A stretch of DNA of 64,000 nt from Bacteroidota bacterium (GTDB taxonomy: Bacteria > Bacteroidota > Ignavibacteria > Kapaibacteriales > UBA2268), in assembly GCA_029974985.1 (NCBI GenBank), contig JARKQC010000227.1, positions 65,460-129,459 of the forward strand. The letters are read 5' to 3'. The notes below the pieces were generated by a model. That model did not search any database and was not told the origin of the DNA. It saw nothing but the letters and a program-made list of their open reading frames with translations. Shown here piece by piece: positions 17,131 to 26,190 of this stretch. Position 1 is the first letter of the stretch. Every line of letters begins with the position of its first letter. Both the position numbers and the translations under genes were made by a program.

Positions 17131-17202
17131 CTGGGACGGTAGGATTCGAACCTACGAATGGCGGACCCAAAACCCGCTGCCTTACCACTTGGCGACGTCC
17201 CA
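17131..17202 (-). tRNA. tRNA-Gln (anticodon UUG)
   Basis: The minus-strand sequence folds into a standard cloverleaf: acceptor TGGGACG pairing with CGTCCCA, D-arm GCC...GGC, anticodon stem GCGGG/TCCGC with a terminal G-U pair around loop TTTTGGG (anticodon TTG), T-arm GTAGG-TTCGAAT-CCTAC, discriminator G. The CCA tail is not encoded. It lies 35 bases upstream of prs, so it may share its transcript. Confidence 0.93.
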
Positions 17203-17382
17203 GTAACTTGTGTTTTTTAGGATTTCAAAAATAAGAAAATTTTTGCAATTAACAAAGAAAAAAAAGTAATTTATTTTTTTTTAGCATTTTTTTAAAATTA
17301 TTTTATTTTCACAATATTTTCTTTTATATTAGTATTTTAAATATGTTACATAATAATTATTTTTTTTAAATTTGGAGATTGT

Positions 17383-17898
17383 ATGAAAAATAAAAACTTA
17401 CTATCAGTTTTATTTATTGCAGTTACTTTTCTACTTATTTCATTTAACACTGCTTATGCCCAAAGAATGATTAAAAACTATAACGAGGCTATTACGGTTA
17501 ATCCATTGGGGCTTGCTTTCGGTATATTAAATGTAAATTATGAAATGCAAGTATCAAGAGAAAATTCATTAACTATCGGTGGTGTTTATCTCGGTTATCA
17601 GGGTTGGACGGGTCTTGGTATTAATGGAAGCTATAAATGGTATCTTTTCCAAGACGAAGATAAAGCAATTAAAGGTTTTAGTTTCGGACCAACAGTTTCA
17701 GTTACTTTTCTAAATTATGAAAATAATACATATAATGATAGAATGGGACTTGCAATTGGTGGCGAAGCTACTTATAAATGGATCATTGATGATTTCGTTA
17801 TTGAGCCAGTTTTTGGTATCAATTTTAATGTTCTTAATGAAAGTGGACTCGATTGGAGACCTTATTATCTTGGTGTTAACGTAGGTTATGCTTGGTAA
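17383..17898 (+). CDS. Small outer-membrane beta-barrel protein
   Basis: The 171-residue product has a signal peptide (residues 1-26, cleaving after NTAYA) and eight or so alternating strands such as 'NSLTIGGVYLGYQGWTGLGINGSYKW' and 'GLAIGGEATYKWIIDDFVIEPVFGINF'; it ends in Trp (GVNVGYAW), the usual aromatic C-terminus recognised by the BAM complex. A clear ribosome binding site, TTTGGAG, precedes the ATG, unusual in this window, which suggests strong expression. The precise role is unknown; it resembles DUF3575-like or OmpW-size porins only in general layout. Confidence 0.75.
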   Translation: MKNKNLLSVLFIAVTFLLISFNTAYAQRMIKNYNEAITVNPLGLAFGILNVNYEMQVSRENSLTIGGVYLGYQGWTGLGINGSYKWYLFQDEDKAIKGFSFGPTVSVTFLNYENNTYNDRMGLAIGGEATYKWIIDDFVIEPVFGINFNVLNESGLDWRPYYLGVNVGYAW

Positions 17899-17917
17899 TT
17901 GTTTATTTAAAATTGCG

Positions 17918-17957
17918 TAGCCAATAGGGGCTTATCCCACTATTGGCTATTTTTTTA
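17918..17957 (+). terminator. Strong rho-independent terminator after the beta-barrel gene
   Basis: TAGCCAATAG (17918-17927) pairs perfectly with CTATTGGCTA (17940-17949) over a 12-base loop, followed by a run of seven T. Its stem is also U-run-poor on the other side, so it mainly serves the plus strand. Confidence 0.88.
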
Positions 17958-17968
17958 TTATGATTTAA

Positions 17969-20629
17969 TTATAGATTTATTCCTACTACTATATAAAATT
18001 CCATTGGTCCCCACTCAACGACTCTACTTGATTTTGTATAATACCAACTTTTACCGACAGAGAATCTTGCAGGTCCAAGTGGTGTATCAAATGCTAAACC
18101 CATACCAAATCCATTTTTTAAATTTGACAATTTAATTTCTCTTGGTTGAAGCCAAATAGCACCAATATCATAACGTCCGTAAAAATATGTATCGAATAAA
18201 ATTTCTATTGGAATTTTATAATAATAATTAATACTACCTTTAAATATTTGTCTGCCACGCTCTTCTTCTTCTCTTAATCCAAAAAAGCTATCCTCGCCGC
18301 CTAAACTAAAAAATTCCATAAAAGGCAATGTAATATCAGCAATTCCGAACATCAAAGATGGTCTAAAAATAACATCACCAATTTTAATATTATTATGATA
18401 ATAGAATTTCGCTATAGAAAATTTATCAACTCGATTATCAGAAAATACACTTGATTCTAATGATAAATCTATAAATTGTCCACTTTGTGGAAAGTTTGTA
18501 GTTTCCTGATTATCAATAATAAAACCAAATTTTAAGGTAGTATATGATTTATAATCAGGTATTATTGTATCTTGTAGTCTATAATATCTCTGATATTCAT
18601 GTCTTAATTCAGAAAATAGCCGTCCACTTTTGTCAAGTTGAGTGCCTAATAAAAATTTTAAACCATATCTTTGTTCATCGTAATTATATGCTCTATCTTT
18701 TCCATATATATGATTATTATTTTGCTTATTAAAATATTCATAAAGCTCTTTTTCGTTATAATATAAATTTAATGATGAACTAAATTTAGAGCCAAAAATT
18801 CGAGTATTATCAAATGATAAAGATGATTTTAAATAATTTGTAGCAAATACTCCACGTAATGCAACACGTGATCCTAAAAAATTAAAATTTTCCTGAATTA
18901 AATCAATCCCAATCTGAGTTTTCCTCTCATTATCATAACGAGCGCCAATGCGAATTGTCTGATTTGAAGATTCTTCTAATGAAATAATAACATTTAAACC
19001 ATTATTTTTATTTACTATTGGAATAATTTCTACATTTTTAAACAACATTGCTGAATTTAGATTATCTAAAGAACTTAAAAAATAGTTTATTGTTGCAGTA
19101 TCGCCTATTTTAAAAGTCAATTCTCTATCAACTAAAAAATTATTTATAGAGCTTGGAAATTTATAAATTATACTATCAATTACACCTAAATTAAGTTCAA
19201 TTTCTAAATTCCCCTTATCTTCCTTTATCGAACTTAGCGACGCAAACTCATATCCAGCGTAATGTAAATATTTTACATAAGATTCGCCTATATCTTTTTT
19301 AATATTATTATTAAAGGGTTCGTCTAAAAAATAATTTGATAATAAATCAATATTTCCTCGTAGCTTTTCGGGTAAATCTACTTGAATTGATTTTATTAAT
19401 GGATATTGTTTTGCATATATAGATAAAATGTTGTTATCTTTTTTTATTTTAAATCCAGAATAATAATTATTTTCTAATAGATATAAACTTAATATCAATC
19501 GCGAATAATCATTATTATTGTCAATTTTTGGATAAAGTTGTTCTAAATAAGTACGTTGATTTTCAGTAAATCCTATAAAATGAATTTCCTTTATTTCATT
19601 TGAATGATTAAAATTATAATTTTCAAATATTTTTGAAATTTTTGAATTTATTTTTGAGGTTATTAATTCTAATAAATTATTCTTAATATTTTTAAATTCA
19701 ACATAACCAATTTTTATAAGTGAATCTATTTCATCAAAATTATCATTCTCGAAATATGATAACGGTGGAGTTATAACTAAATCTGCAATTTTTGAATTAT
19801 CATTAGTAAATTTTTCCATTGCTATTGAAATTACTTGGTCAGCAATTACAATTGCAGAATTAAGATTTTTCGATTGATGCAATGGTGAGGTGGTATTAAT
19901 TGCTATTATTAAATCGGGCTTAAATTCTAAAGCTTGTTTGACAGGTAAATTAGCAAGTATCCCACCGTCAACTAATATCAATGAATCAATTTTAATTGGC
20001 GTATATCTTAATGGAATTGTAGCACTAGCTCTAATAGCTTTACTCAAATTTCCACTTGATAGTGATATTACTTTACCAGTAACTAAATCTGTAGCTATGG
20101 CTCTAAATGGAACTTTTAGTTTGTCAAATTCATTATTAGATTGATATGTCCCACTCCAAATTAAATTCTGTAATAATCTGTCGAAAGTAGTTCCCTCGTT
20201 TGCCGCTTCTGGAACAATGAATGTAAAATTATTAAATTTAAAAGTTAGTAAACTTCTATCATAAATTTCTTTTTGGTCGAAAAATAATTGACTTCGTAAT
20301 TTTGAATTTAAAATACTTGTGGCATTTTTCCAATCTGCACCCTTTAAAGCTTTTTCAAGTTCACTTGGGCTATGTCCACAAGCATACATTCCACCAATTA
20401 TCGCTCCTATACTTGTACCAACAATATAATCAATACTAACACCTGATTCTTGCATTCCTTTTAAAACGCCTATTTGAGCCAAACCTCTTGCTCCACCGCC
20501 GCTTAAAACTAATGCTATTTTGGGCAATAAACTATCACGTGTAGGCAAATCATATTCAAAATCATTTGCAAATATTTCATTTCTTTCTGAAATAATAATT
20601 AATATTATTATAATAAATTTTCTAAACAT
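17969..20629 (-). CDS. Patatin-like phospholipase fused to an Omp85/BamA-type barrel (type Vd-like)
   Basis: The 886-residue protein has a signal peptide, then a patatin domain (about residues 38-310) with the oxyanion hole SGGGARG, the nucleophile elbow GTSIGA (catalytic Ser) and the Asp of DGGILANLPV, i.e. a complete Ser-Asp dyad. Residues about 345-480 form a POTRA-like region and the C-terminal 350 residues form an Omp85 barrel with 'GGEDSFFGLREEEERGR' near its conserved loop and FDTPLGPARFSVG close to the end. Proteins of this layout (PlpD-like, type Vd) carry a lipase to the cell surface. It starts 5 bases after the acylphosphatase gene. Confidence 0.9.
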   Translation of the reverse strand: MFRKFIIIILIIISERNEIFANDFEYDLPTRDSLLPKIALVLSGGGARGLAQIGVLKGMQESGVSIDYIVGTSIGAIIGGMYACGHSPSELEKALKGADWKNATSILNSKLRSQLFFDQKEIYDRSLLTFKFNNFTFIVPEAANEGTTFDRLLQNLIWSGTYQSNNEFDKLKVPFRAIATDLVTGKVISLSSGNLSKAIRASATIPLRYTPIKIDSLILVDGGILANLPVKQALEFKPDLIIAINTTSPLHQSKNLNSAIVIADQVISIAMEKFTNDNSKIADLVITPPLSYFENDNFDEIDSLIKIGYVEFKNIKNNLLELITSKINSKISKIFENYNFNHSNEIKEIHFIGFTENQRTYLEQLYPKIDNNNDYSRLILSLYLLENNYYSGFKIKKDNNILSIYAKQYPLIKSIQVDLPEKLRGNIDLLSNYFLDEPFNNNIKKDIGESYVKYLHYAGYEFASLSSIKEDKGNLEIELNLGVIDSIIYKFPSSINNFLVDRELTFKIGDTATINYFLSSLDNLNSAMLFKNVEIIPIVNKNNGLNVIISLEESSNQTIRIGARYDNERKTQIGIDLIQENFNFLGSRVALRGVFATNYLKSSLSFDNTRIFGSKFSSSLNLYYNEKELYEYFNKQNNNHIYGKDRAYNYDEQRYGLKFLLGTQLDKSGRLFSELRHEYQRYYRLQDTIIPDYKSYTTLKFGFIIDNQETTNFPQSGQFIDLSLESSVFSDNRVDKFSIAKFYYHNNIKIGDVIFRPSLMFGIADITLPFMEFFSLGGEDSFFGLREEEERGRQIFKGSINYYYKIPIEILFDTYFYGRYDIGAIWLQPREIKLSNLKNGFGMGLAFDTPLGPARFSVGKSWYYTKSSRVVEWGPMEFYIVVGINL

Positions 20630-20634
20630 AATTA

Positions 20635-20907
20635 TTACTTATCAATAATAAATCTATTATAAATACCCAAATACTCAACATTTTTAACATTACAATTTCG
20701 TACCAATGACCTTTGCGGCCCTTTTGATACTAATTTAATTAATTGCTCAATATTTTGAATATCGCCTTCTACTCGAATAAATACGCTTCCGTCTATTAAA
20801 TTTTTCACAAATCCATTTAGTCCAAGATGATTTGCATTTTGATATACAAAATATCTAAATCCAACTCCTTGAACATATCCCGTTATATTAATTTCTACAC
20901 TTTTCAT
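20635..20907 (-). CDS. Acylphosphatase
   Basis: The 90-residue product matches the whole acylphosphatase family: 'ITGYVQGVGFRYFVYQNA' contains the phosphate-binding loop with catalytic Arg, then 'GLNGFVKNLIDGSVFIRVEG' has the conserved catalytic Asn (in FVKN) and the beta-strand G-x-V. These enzymes hydrolyse carboxyl-phosphate bonds such as in acetyl phosphate or 1,3-bisphosphoglycerate. It is between the DJ-1-like gene (17 bases upstream) and the patatin gene (5 bases downstream), suggesting one transcript. Confidence 0.93.
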   Translation of the reverse strand: MKSVEINITGYVQGVGFRYFVYQNANHLGLNGFVKNLIDGSVFIRVEGDIQNIEQLIKLVSKGPQRSLVRNCNVKNVEYLGIYNRFIIDK

Positions 20908-20924
20908 TTACTTAATTTTTTTTT

Positions 20925-21473
20925 CTATTTATTATAAACAATATCATTTGCAATTTTTTTTGCTAATACTTTATCAAAAAGTAATTCCACTAATATTAGT
21001 GAAAAATCAATGGCTGTACCAGCCCCTCGACTTGTTATTATATTATTATGAATAACAATTTTTTCGTTTGAATAATTTTTTGGATTAAATTCTGTTTCTA
21101 TCGAGGGATGTGAGGTTAGTTTTGTATTGTCTCGTAAAATTCCAAATTCTTTTAAAATAAGAGGTGCCGCACAAATAGCCCCTAAATATATATTCTCTAA
21201 ATTATTAAGAATAATTTGCTTTAAAATTTCTGAATTTTTTAGATTATTTACTCCCATTAATCCACCGGGCAAAATTATTATGTCAAATTTAGTATTTGAA
21301 TCAATTAATTGAAGCAAGGTATCGGGAATAATCTTTATTTTACGGGCACATACGCATTCATTATCTAATCCCGCAATAATTAGCTCGCAACCAGCTCTAC
21401 GTAGGATATCTGCAATTATCACTAATTCCATATCTTCTGTGCCATTAGCAATCGGAATTAATACTTTTTTCAT
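20925..21473 (-). CDS. DJ-1/PfpI family protein
   Basis: The 182-residue protein has the flavodoxin-like DJ-1 fold: N-terminal 'VLIPIANGTEDMELVIIADIL' with the conserved Glu (E16/E-D-M-E region), 'IILPGGLMGVNNL', the nucleophilic Cys in GAICAAPLIL and the His-like position in 'TSRGAGTAIDFSL'. Members act as deglycase/glyoxalase or chaperones under oxidative stress. The Cys elbow and surrounding residues match the DJ-1 subgroup rather than the PfpI proteases. Confidence 0.9.
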   Translation of the reverse strand: MKKVLIPIANGTEDMELVIIADILRRAGCELIIAGLDNECVCARKIKIIPDTLLQLIDSNTKFDIIILPGGLMGVNNLKNSEILKQIILNNLENIYLGAICAAPLILKEFGILRDNTKLTSHPSIETEFNPKNYSNEKIVIHNNIITSRGAGTAIDFSLILVELLFDKVLAKKIANDIVYNK

Positions 21474-21599
21474 TTTAAAATTATCTTAAAAATTATAAAT
21501 ATCAGAATAAAATCAAATATAATTAATTTTTTTGTATAAATTGATATTTATTTCGTCATTTAATTATTACAAAATAAAGTCTTGAAAATATATTTTATT

Positions 21600-22067
21600 A
21601 TGGAAAAATTAGAAGCAAAAGAAAGACCTAAAAAAATTATTTCTACAAATCGAAAAGCACGATTTGAATATGAAGTTTTACAAGTAATTGAATGCGGAAT
21701 TGTATTAAAAGGCACCGAGGTAAAATCTCTGCGTGCTGGAAAATGTAATTTGCTGGATTCCTATGCGGGTTTTAATAAAAATGAATTATATATTTTTGGT
21801 TTACATATTGCTGAATATGAATTCGGAAATAGAGAGAATCATAAACCAAATCGCGATAGAAAATTACTTGTAAATTCAAGAGAACTACAGAAATTAAAAA
21901 CAGCAGTAGAAGCAAAGGGGCTTACCCTAATTCCTTTAAGTATATATTTTTCGGGGCATCTTGCAAAAATAGAACTTGCACTCGTGAGAGCAAAAAAGAA
22001 ATTTGACAAGCGTGAAGATGTTAAAAAACGTGATACAGAAAGAGAAATTAATAGAAATTATAAATGA
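21600..22067 (+). CDS. smpB: SsrA-binding protein SmpB
   Basis: SmpB binds tmRNA and directs it to stalled ribosomes for trans-translation. The 155-residue product carries the family signatures: 'NRKARFEYEVLQVIECGIVL', 'GTEVKSLRAGKCNLLDSYA', the 'HKPNRDRKLLVNSRELQKL' region and 'LTLIPLSIYF', with a basic C-terminal tail (KKRDTEREINRNYK) that enters the ribosomal A site. The frame extends to a TTG at 21582, but ATG 21600 gives the normal N-terminus. No ssrA gene is present in the window. Confidence 0.96.
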   Translation: MEKLEAKERPKKIISTNRKARFEYEVLQVIECGIVLKGTEVKSLRAGKCNLLDSYAGFNKNELYIFGLHIAEYEFGNRENHKPNRDRKLLVNSRELQKLKTAVEAKGLTLIPLSIYFSGHLAKIELALVRAKKKFDKREDVKKRDTEREINRNYK

Positions 22068-22071
22068 TTTT

Positions 22072-23358
22072 CTATATTTTTGAATGAAGTGATAGATATC
22101 TCGCTAAAACCGAGCTTATCGTTTTACGATTATATTGATTAACAAACTCTTCTGATGGTATTGGAAGTGAGTTATTTTGCCATAATTTATAGATTTCCTC
22201 AATTTTCTTCTTTATTTCTTTTACTTTTTTACTTTCAGCAACAAATCCAGCGTTTGATTCATTGACGATAGCACTCATTTGCCCTCTGGGGCCTAAGAAT
22301 AAAATAGTTTTTCTTGCACCAATATATTCATACAATTTCCCAGGTGAACGAATATTATCATTTAACGTTAACCAAAGCACATCAGAAGTTTTCAAATATT
22401 CAATTGCTGCTTGATGTTCTACGTATCCAGTAATCAAAGAAATATCTTTCAATTTATATTTTTTAAATAATCTTAAATGTGAGGGGCGCATAAGTCCAAT
22501 AAATCTTAATTCAATGCTTTCTCGAGGAATATTATTTTCTTTCAAAAACAAGCTCATTGCTTTTAAAAAAAACTTTGGATTTCTATCATCTTGGAATAAT
22601 CCACTATGAGTAAACACAATCCTATTATTTTCTTTATAATTTATTTGAGTTTCTTGAAAATCTTGGGGGTCGAAACCGTGAGGCAATATCACAATATCAT
22701 CATAATTTAAAAATCTATAACGTTTCAAAATTAATTCTTTTGCAAATCGAGTAGTAACGAATGCTTTTTCAGCAAAATTTAAAATACTTTTTTCGAGTTT
22801 AATATTATAATTTTTATGCCATATCGTTGGGAAAAAGTGAAATGGATTATCAACCCAATTATCACGATAATCCACTACAAAAGGTATATCAAATTTTTGT
22901 GATAATTCTTTTGCGATTAAAAAATCAGTGAAAGGTGGAGCTGTTGCAAAAATAATTTTAATATCATTTTCACGGATAATTTCTTCTGCTTTATGTAAAG
23001 CAAATTTCTTCCAATGAATTTTTGTATCTGGCTGTTTAAAAATTTGAAGAAAAAAACGTCCAATTTTCTGAGTTAAATAATTAGGAAATTTTTTTGATTT
23101 TTTTCTAATTTTTGAAATATTTTTTTTCTCAGCTGCACGGTAGATTTTTACATTTAAAGGTATATCTTTTAGTAATGATTCATCATAAGCATAATAAGAG
23201 TTGTTACTATCACAAGTAAGAACTACCGGATTCCAAGCGAAATCCGGTAGATATTTTACAAATTTGAGTGTACGCTGTACACCGCTTAATCCCATAGGCG
23301 GAAAATAATATGCAATAATAAGAACATTGAATTTATTTTCGTCAGCAATATTTTCCAA
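22072..23358 (-). CDS. Glycosyltransferase family 4 (GT-B fold)
   Basis: The 428-residue product has the two Rossmann-like halves of GT-B enzymes. The N-terminus, 'NVLIIAYYFPPMGLSGVQRTLKF', is the acceptor-side glycine loop of many polysaccharide transferases. The C-terminal half has 'IVFTHSGLFQDDRNPKFFLKA', 'LITGYVEHQAAIEYLKTSDVLWL' and 'SPGKLYEYIGARKTIL', where the E-x7-E-like region that binds the nucleotide sugar is placed. It probably adds a sugar in envelope polysaccharide or glycan synthesis; substrate is unknown. No ATG is available near the front; a TTG at 23358 gives the expected start, 23 bases after the M24 gene's opposite end. Confidence 0.85.
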   Translation of the reverse strand: MENIADENKFNVLIIAYYFPPMGLSGVQRTLKFVKYLPDFAWNPVVLTCDSNNSYYAYDESLLKDIPLNVKIYRAAEKKNISKIRKKSKKFPNYLTQKIGRFFLQIFKQPDTKIHWKKFALHKAEEIIRENDIKIIFATAPPFTDFLIAKELSQKFDIPFVVDYRDNWVDNPFHFFPTIWHKNYNIKLEKSILNFAEKAFVTTRFAKELILKRYRFLNYDDIVILPHGFDPQDFQETQINYKENNRIVFTHSGLFQDDRNPKFFLKAMSLFLKENNIPRESIELRFIGLMRPSHLRLFKKYKLKDISLITGYVEHQAAIEYLKTSDVLWLTLNDNIRSPGKLYEYIGARKTILFLGPRGQMSAIVNESNAGFVAESKKVKEIKKKIEEIYKLWQNNSLPIPSEEFVNQYNRKTISSVLARYLSLHSKI

Positions 23359-23381
23359 TTTACTAAAATCCCAGCAGATAT

Positions 23382-24509
23382 TTATATTATTGCAATCTGT
23401 TCAGGAGCGGGAAGTAGCATTTCGCCACCATTTTTTCCGATAAGAAATACATCTTCGGCTCTCATACCAAATTTATTTGAAATATAAATTCCCGGTTCGA
23501 CGCCTACAACACATTCTTCTGGAATAATTTGGTCTGTAATTTCGTAAGAAATAATTGGTTGCTCGACTGCTCTTAAGCCTATACCATGCCCGAAACCGTG
23601 TTTAAAGAAAGCACCAAAACCGTCATTTTTAATAGAGTTACGGCAAATTGTATCAAGGTGTTTGCCAAACATACCTGGTCGAACTTCATTACGAGCTAAT
23701 GAGCGAGCTTTTAAAAGTGATTCATACATTGTTTTTTGCTCTTTTGTAACGCGTCCCATAGCAATTGTACGAGAGATTGCAGTTCCGTAACCATTAACTT
23801 TGCAACCAAAATCAATAATTACTAATTCTTGCTTTTTGATTTTTTTATGCGAGGGATTACCATTTACTTGAGAACATCTTGGTCCAGAGACAACGATTAT
23901 ATCTTGTGGGTCGCCTTCTGAGCCAGCTAAACGACATTGATGAGCAATTTCATTTGCAATTTCGATTTCAGTCATACCCACTTTAATGATATTCAGCATT
24001 TTATTATATACTTTATCAGCAAGCTCGAGAGATGTTTTAATATGTATTAATTCATCGGGATCTTTGGGTTGAGTAAATCTTGAAACAAGGTTATCCGCGG
24101 GTTTAAACTTAATAGGTCGAATTTTATTTCTAATTTCGACTGCTTCGGAATAAGCCATAAAATCAGCTTCGAAACTTATGCCTTGAACTCCTTTAAAAAC
24201 ATTATTTTCTACTAAATATATCCAAGGGTCGCGAGTAATATGTGTATATAAATTCGGTAAAGGATATAATTCATCTTGAATTTGCTCTTCATAAGTATCA
24301 TCTGTTACAAAATGAAGTTCATCTTCCATAATAAAAAATAGAGCATTAGAACCAGAAAAATTTGTCAAATATCGGATATTTGGCATAAAACTGACAGCTA
24401 TAGCCTCTGCTTTTTGCTCTTCAAAAGAAAATCTAAGCTGTTCGAGTCTTCTATCAACAATCTTCGGATATTTATTTACATTTTCTCGAGTAATTATTTT
24501 TTTTGCCAT
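23382..24509 (-). CDS. M24-family (aminopeptidase P / prolidase-like) protein with a missing metal ligand
   Basis: The 375-residue protein has the creatinase N-terminal domain (1-150) and a pita-bread M24 domain. In this fold five residues bind two metals. D233 (VIIDFG), H308 (GFGHGIG), E338 (VEPGIY) and E352 (RAED) are present, as is H221 in the substrate loop. The second Asp, expected in 'GYxSDxTRT', is replaced: the sequence reads GYGTAISRT with A244. The His usually found in 'HE.P' is also a Val (AVEQP). It may bind one metal, use an altered chemistry, or be a non-catalytic paralogue. Neighbouring guaB and the glycosyltransferase are unrelated in function. Confidence 0.8.
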   Translation of the reverse strand: MAKKIITRENVNKYPKIVDRRLEQLRFSFEEQKAEAIAVSFMPNIRYLTNFSGSNALFFIMEDELHFVTDDTYEEQIQDELYPLPNLYTHITRDPWIYLVENNVFKGVQGISFEADFMAYSEAVEIRNKIRPIKFKPADNLVSRFTQPKDPDELIHIKTSLELADKVYNKMLNIIKVGMTEIEIANEIAHQCRLAGSEGDPQDIIVVSGPRCSQVNGNPSHKKIKKQELVIIDFGCKVNGYGTAISRTIAMGRVTKEQKTMYESLLKARSLARNEVRPGMFGKHLDTICRNSIKNDGFGAFFKHGFGHGIGLRAVEQPIISYEITDQIIPEECVVGVEPGIYISNKFGMRAEDVFLIGKNGGEMLLPAPEQIAII

Positions 24510-24530
24510 AGTGTTTATGCCATAAATTTA

Positions 24531-25997
24531 TTATACAAAATAGTTTGGAGATTCTTTGGTAATAGAAACATTATGTGGATGCGATTCACGCAATCCCGCA
24601 TTTGATATTCTATTAAATTTCGCATTTTCTTTCATCTCATCAATATTTTTGCAACCGCAATAGCCCATTGCAGAACGCAAACCGCCAATAAGCTGATATA
24701 TAGTATCACTTACAGAGCCTTTAAATGGTACACGTCCTTCGATGCCTTCGGGTACAAATTTATTAAGTTCATCTTCTACATCTTGGAAATATCTATCGGC
24801 AGAGCCTTGGCTCATTGCTCCGAGTGAACCCATACCACGATATATTTTATATGCACGACGTTCATAAATAATTTTTTCACCGGGGCTTTCTTCGTGTCCA
24901 GCAAGCATATTTCCAAACATAGCAGAATCAGCACCTGCGGCAATAGCTTTAGCAAGGTCGCCTGTTTGTTTTATTCCACCATCAGCAATTATTGGAATTT
25001 CATATTCTTTTGCAATTTCAGCAACATTCATAATAGCTGTTAATTGTGGAACTCCCACTCCAGCAACTATTCTTGTTGTACAAATTGAACCCGGTCCAAT
25101 GCCAATTTTCAACCCATCAGCTCCGTTATCAATTAAAGCTTTTGCCGCATTTGTTGTTGCAATATTACCACCAATTACTTGTAATGAAGTGTATTTTTCT
25201 TTAATTTTTGAAACCATTTTTAAAACACCAGAAGAATGACCATGTGCAGTATCTACAAAAATAGCGTCAACTCCTTTTTCAATCAGTGCGGCAACCCGCT
25301 CTAATGTATCAGATGAAACTCCGACGGCGGCGGCAACTCGTAAGCGTCCCGTTTCGTCTTTACAAGCATTTGGAAATTGTTTTTTCTTTTGAATATCTTT
25401 AAAAGTTATCAAACCGTGAAGAGTATTAAATTCATCAACAACAGGTAATTTTTCGATTCTTTCTTTTTGAAGCACTAATTCGGCATCTTCTAAAGTTGTA
25501 CCAACTGGTAAAGTAATTAAATTTTCTGTTGTCATTATTTCGATTAATTTCTGGCTTAAATCTGGTTTAAATCTCAAATCTCTATTTGTTACAATTCCAA
25601 TTAACTTTCTATTTTCATCTATAATTGGAATTCCAGATATATGATATTTAGCCATAAGATTCAGGGCGTCAGCAACATTTTTATCACTTGTCAAAGTTAT
25701 AGGATTACGTATCATACCGCTTTCTGAGCGTTTTACTCTATCAATATGCTCGGCTTGTTTTTCTATTGTAAGATTTTTATGGATAACCCCAATGCCCCCA
25801 GCTCTTGCAATTGCAATTGCCATATTTGCTTCGGTTACTGTATCCATTGCCGCACTTAAAATGGGGATATTTAACTGAATATTTTTAGTTAAACGTGTTG
25901 TAATATTAGTTTCTCTTGGTAATACTTCTGAAAATGCTGGAATTAATAATACATCATCATAAGTTATTCCTTCATAGAGAATTTTATTATTTTTCAT
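24531..25997 (-). CDS. guaB: Inosine-5'-monophosphate dehydrogenase
   Basis: GuaB oxidises IMP to XMP with NAD, the committed step of GMP synthesis. The 488-residue product is complete: 'LTYDDVLLIPAFSEVLP'-like start (ITYDDVLLIPAFSEV), two CBS domains (about 95-205), the catalytic loop GIGPGSICTTRIVAG with the nucleophilic Cys, 'IIADGGIKQTGDLAKAIAAGAD', the flap 'YRGMGSLGAMSQGSADRYFQ' and EGRVPFKG. It ends normally. A gap of about 190 bases of AT-rich DNA separates it from atpC. Confidence 0.97.
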   Translation of the reverse strand: MKNNKILYEGITYDDVLLIPAFSEVLPRETNITTRLTKNIQLNIPILSAAMDTVTEANMAIAIARAGGIGVIHKNLTIEKQAEHIDRVKRSESGMIRNPITLTSDKNVADALNLMAKYHISGIPIIDENRKLIGIVTNRDLRFKPDLSQKLIEIMTTENLITLPVGTTLEDAELVLQKERIEKLPVVDEFNTLHGLITFKDIQKKKQFPNACKDETGRLRVAAAVGVSSDTLERVAALIEKGVDAIFVDTAHGHSSGVLKMVSKIKEKYTSLQVIGGNIATTNAAKALIDNGADGLKIGIGPGSICTTRIVAGVGVPQLTAIMNVAEIAKEYEIPIIADGGIKQTGDLAKAIAAGADSAMFGNMLAGHEESPGEKIIYERRAYKIYRGMGSLGAMSQGSADRYFQDVEDELNKFVPEGIEGRVPFKGSVSDTIYQLIGGLRSAMGYCGCKNIDEMKENAKFNRISNAGLRESHPHNVSITKESPNYFV

Positions 25998-26190
25998 AAT
26001 CCCGTTTCGTTATAACTTTATAAAAAAAATCACAATTATTTATGTTTTCACAATTATAGTAATATTTGAAGAATAAAATATAATTATTGGTAATTGTTGC
26101 TTAAAAAAATAAAAAGCTAACAAAAAGTTTTCTAAAAAAACATTAATAGCAGTAAAGAAAAAAATACTTTCTAAAAATTTCACTTAATTA

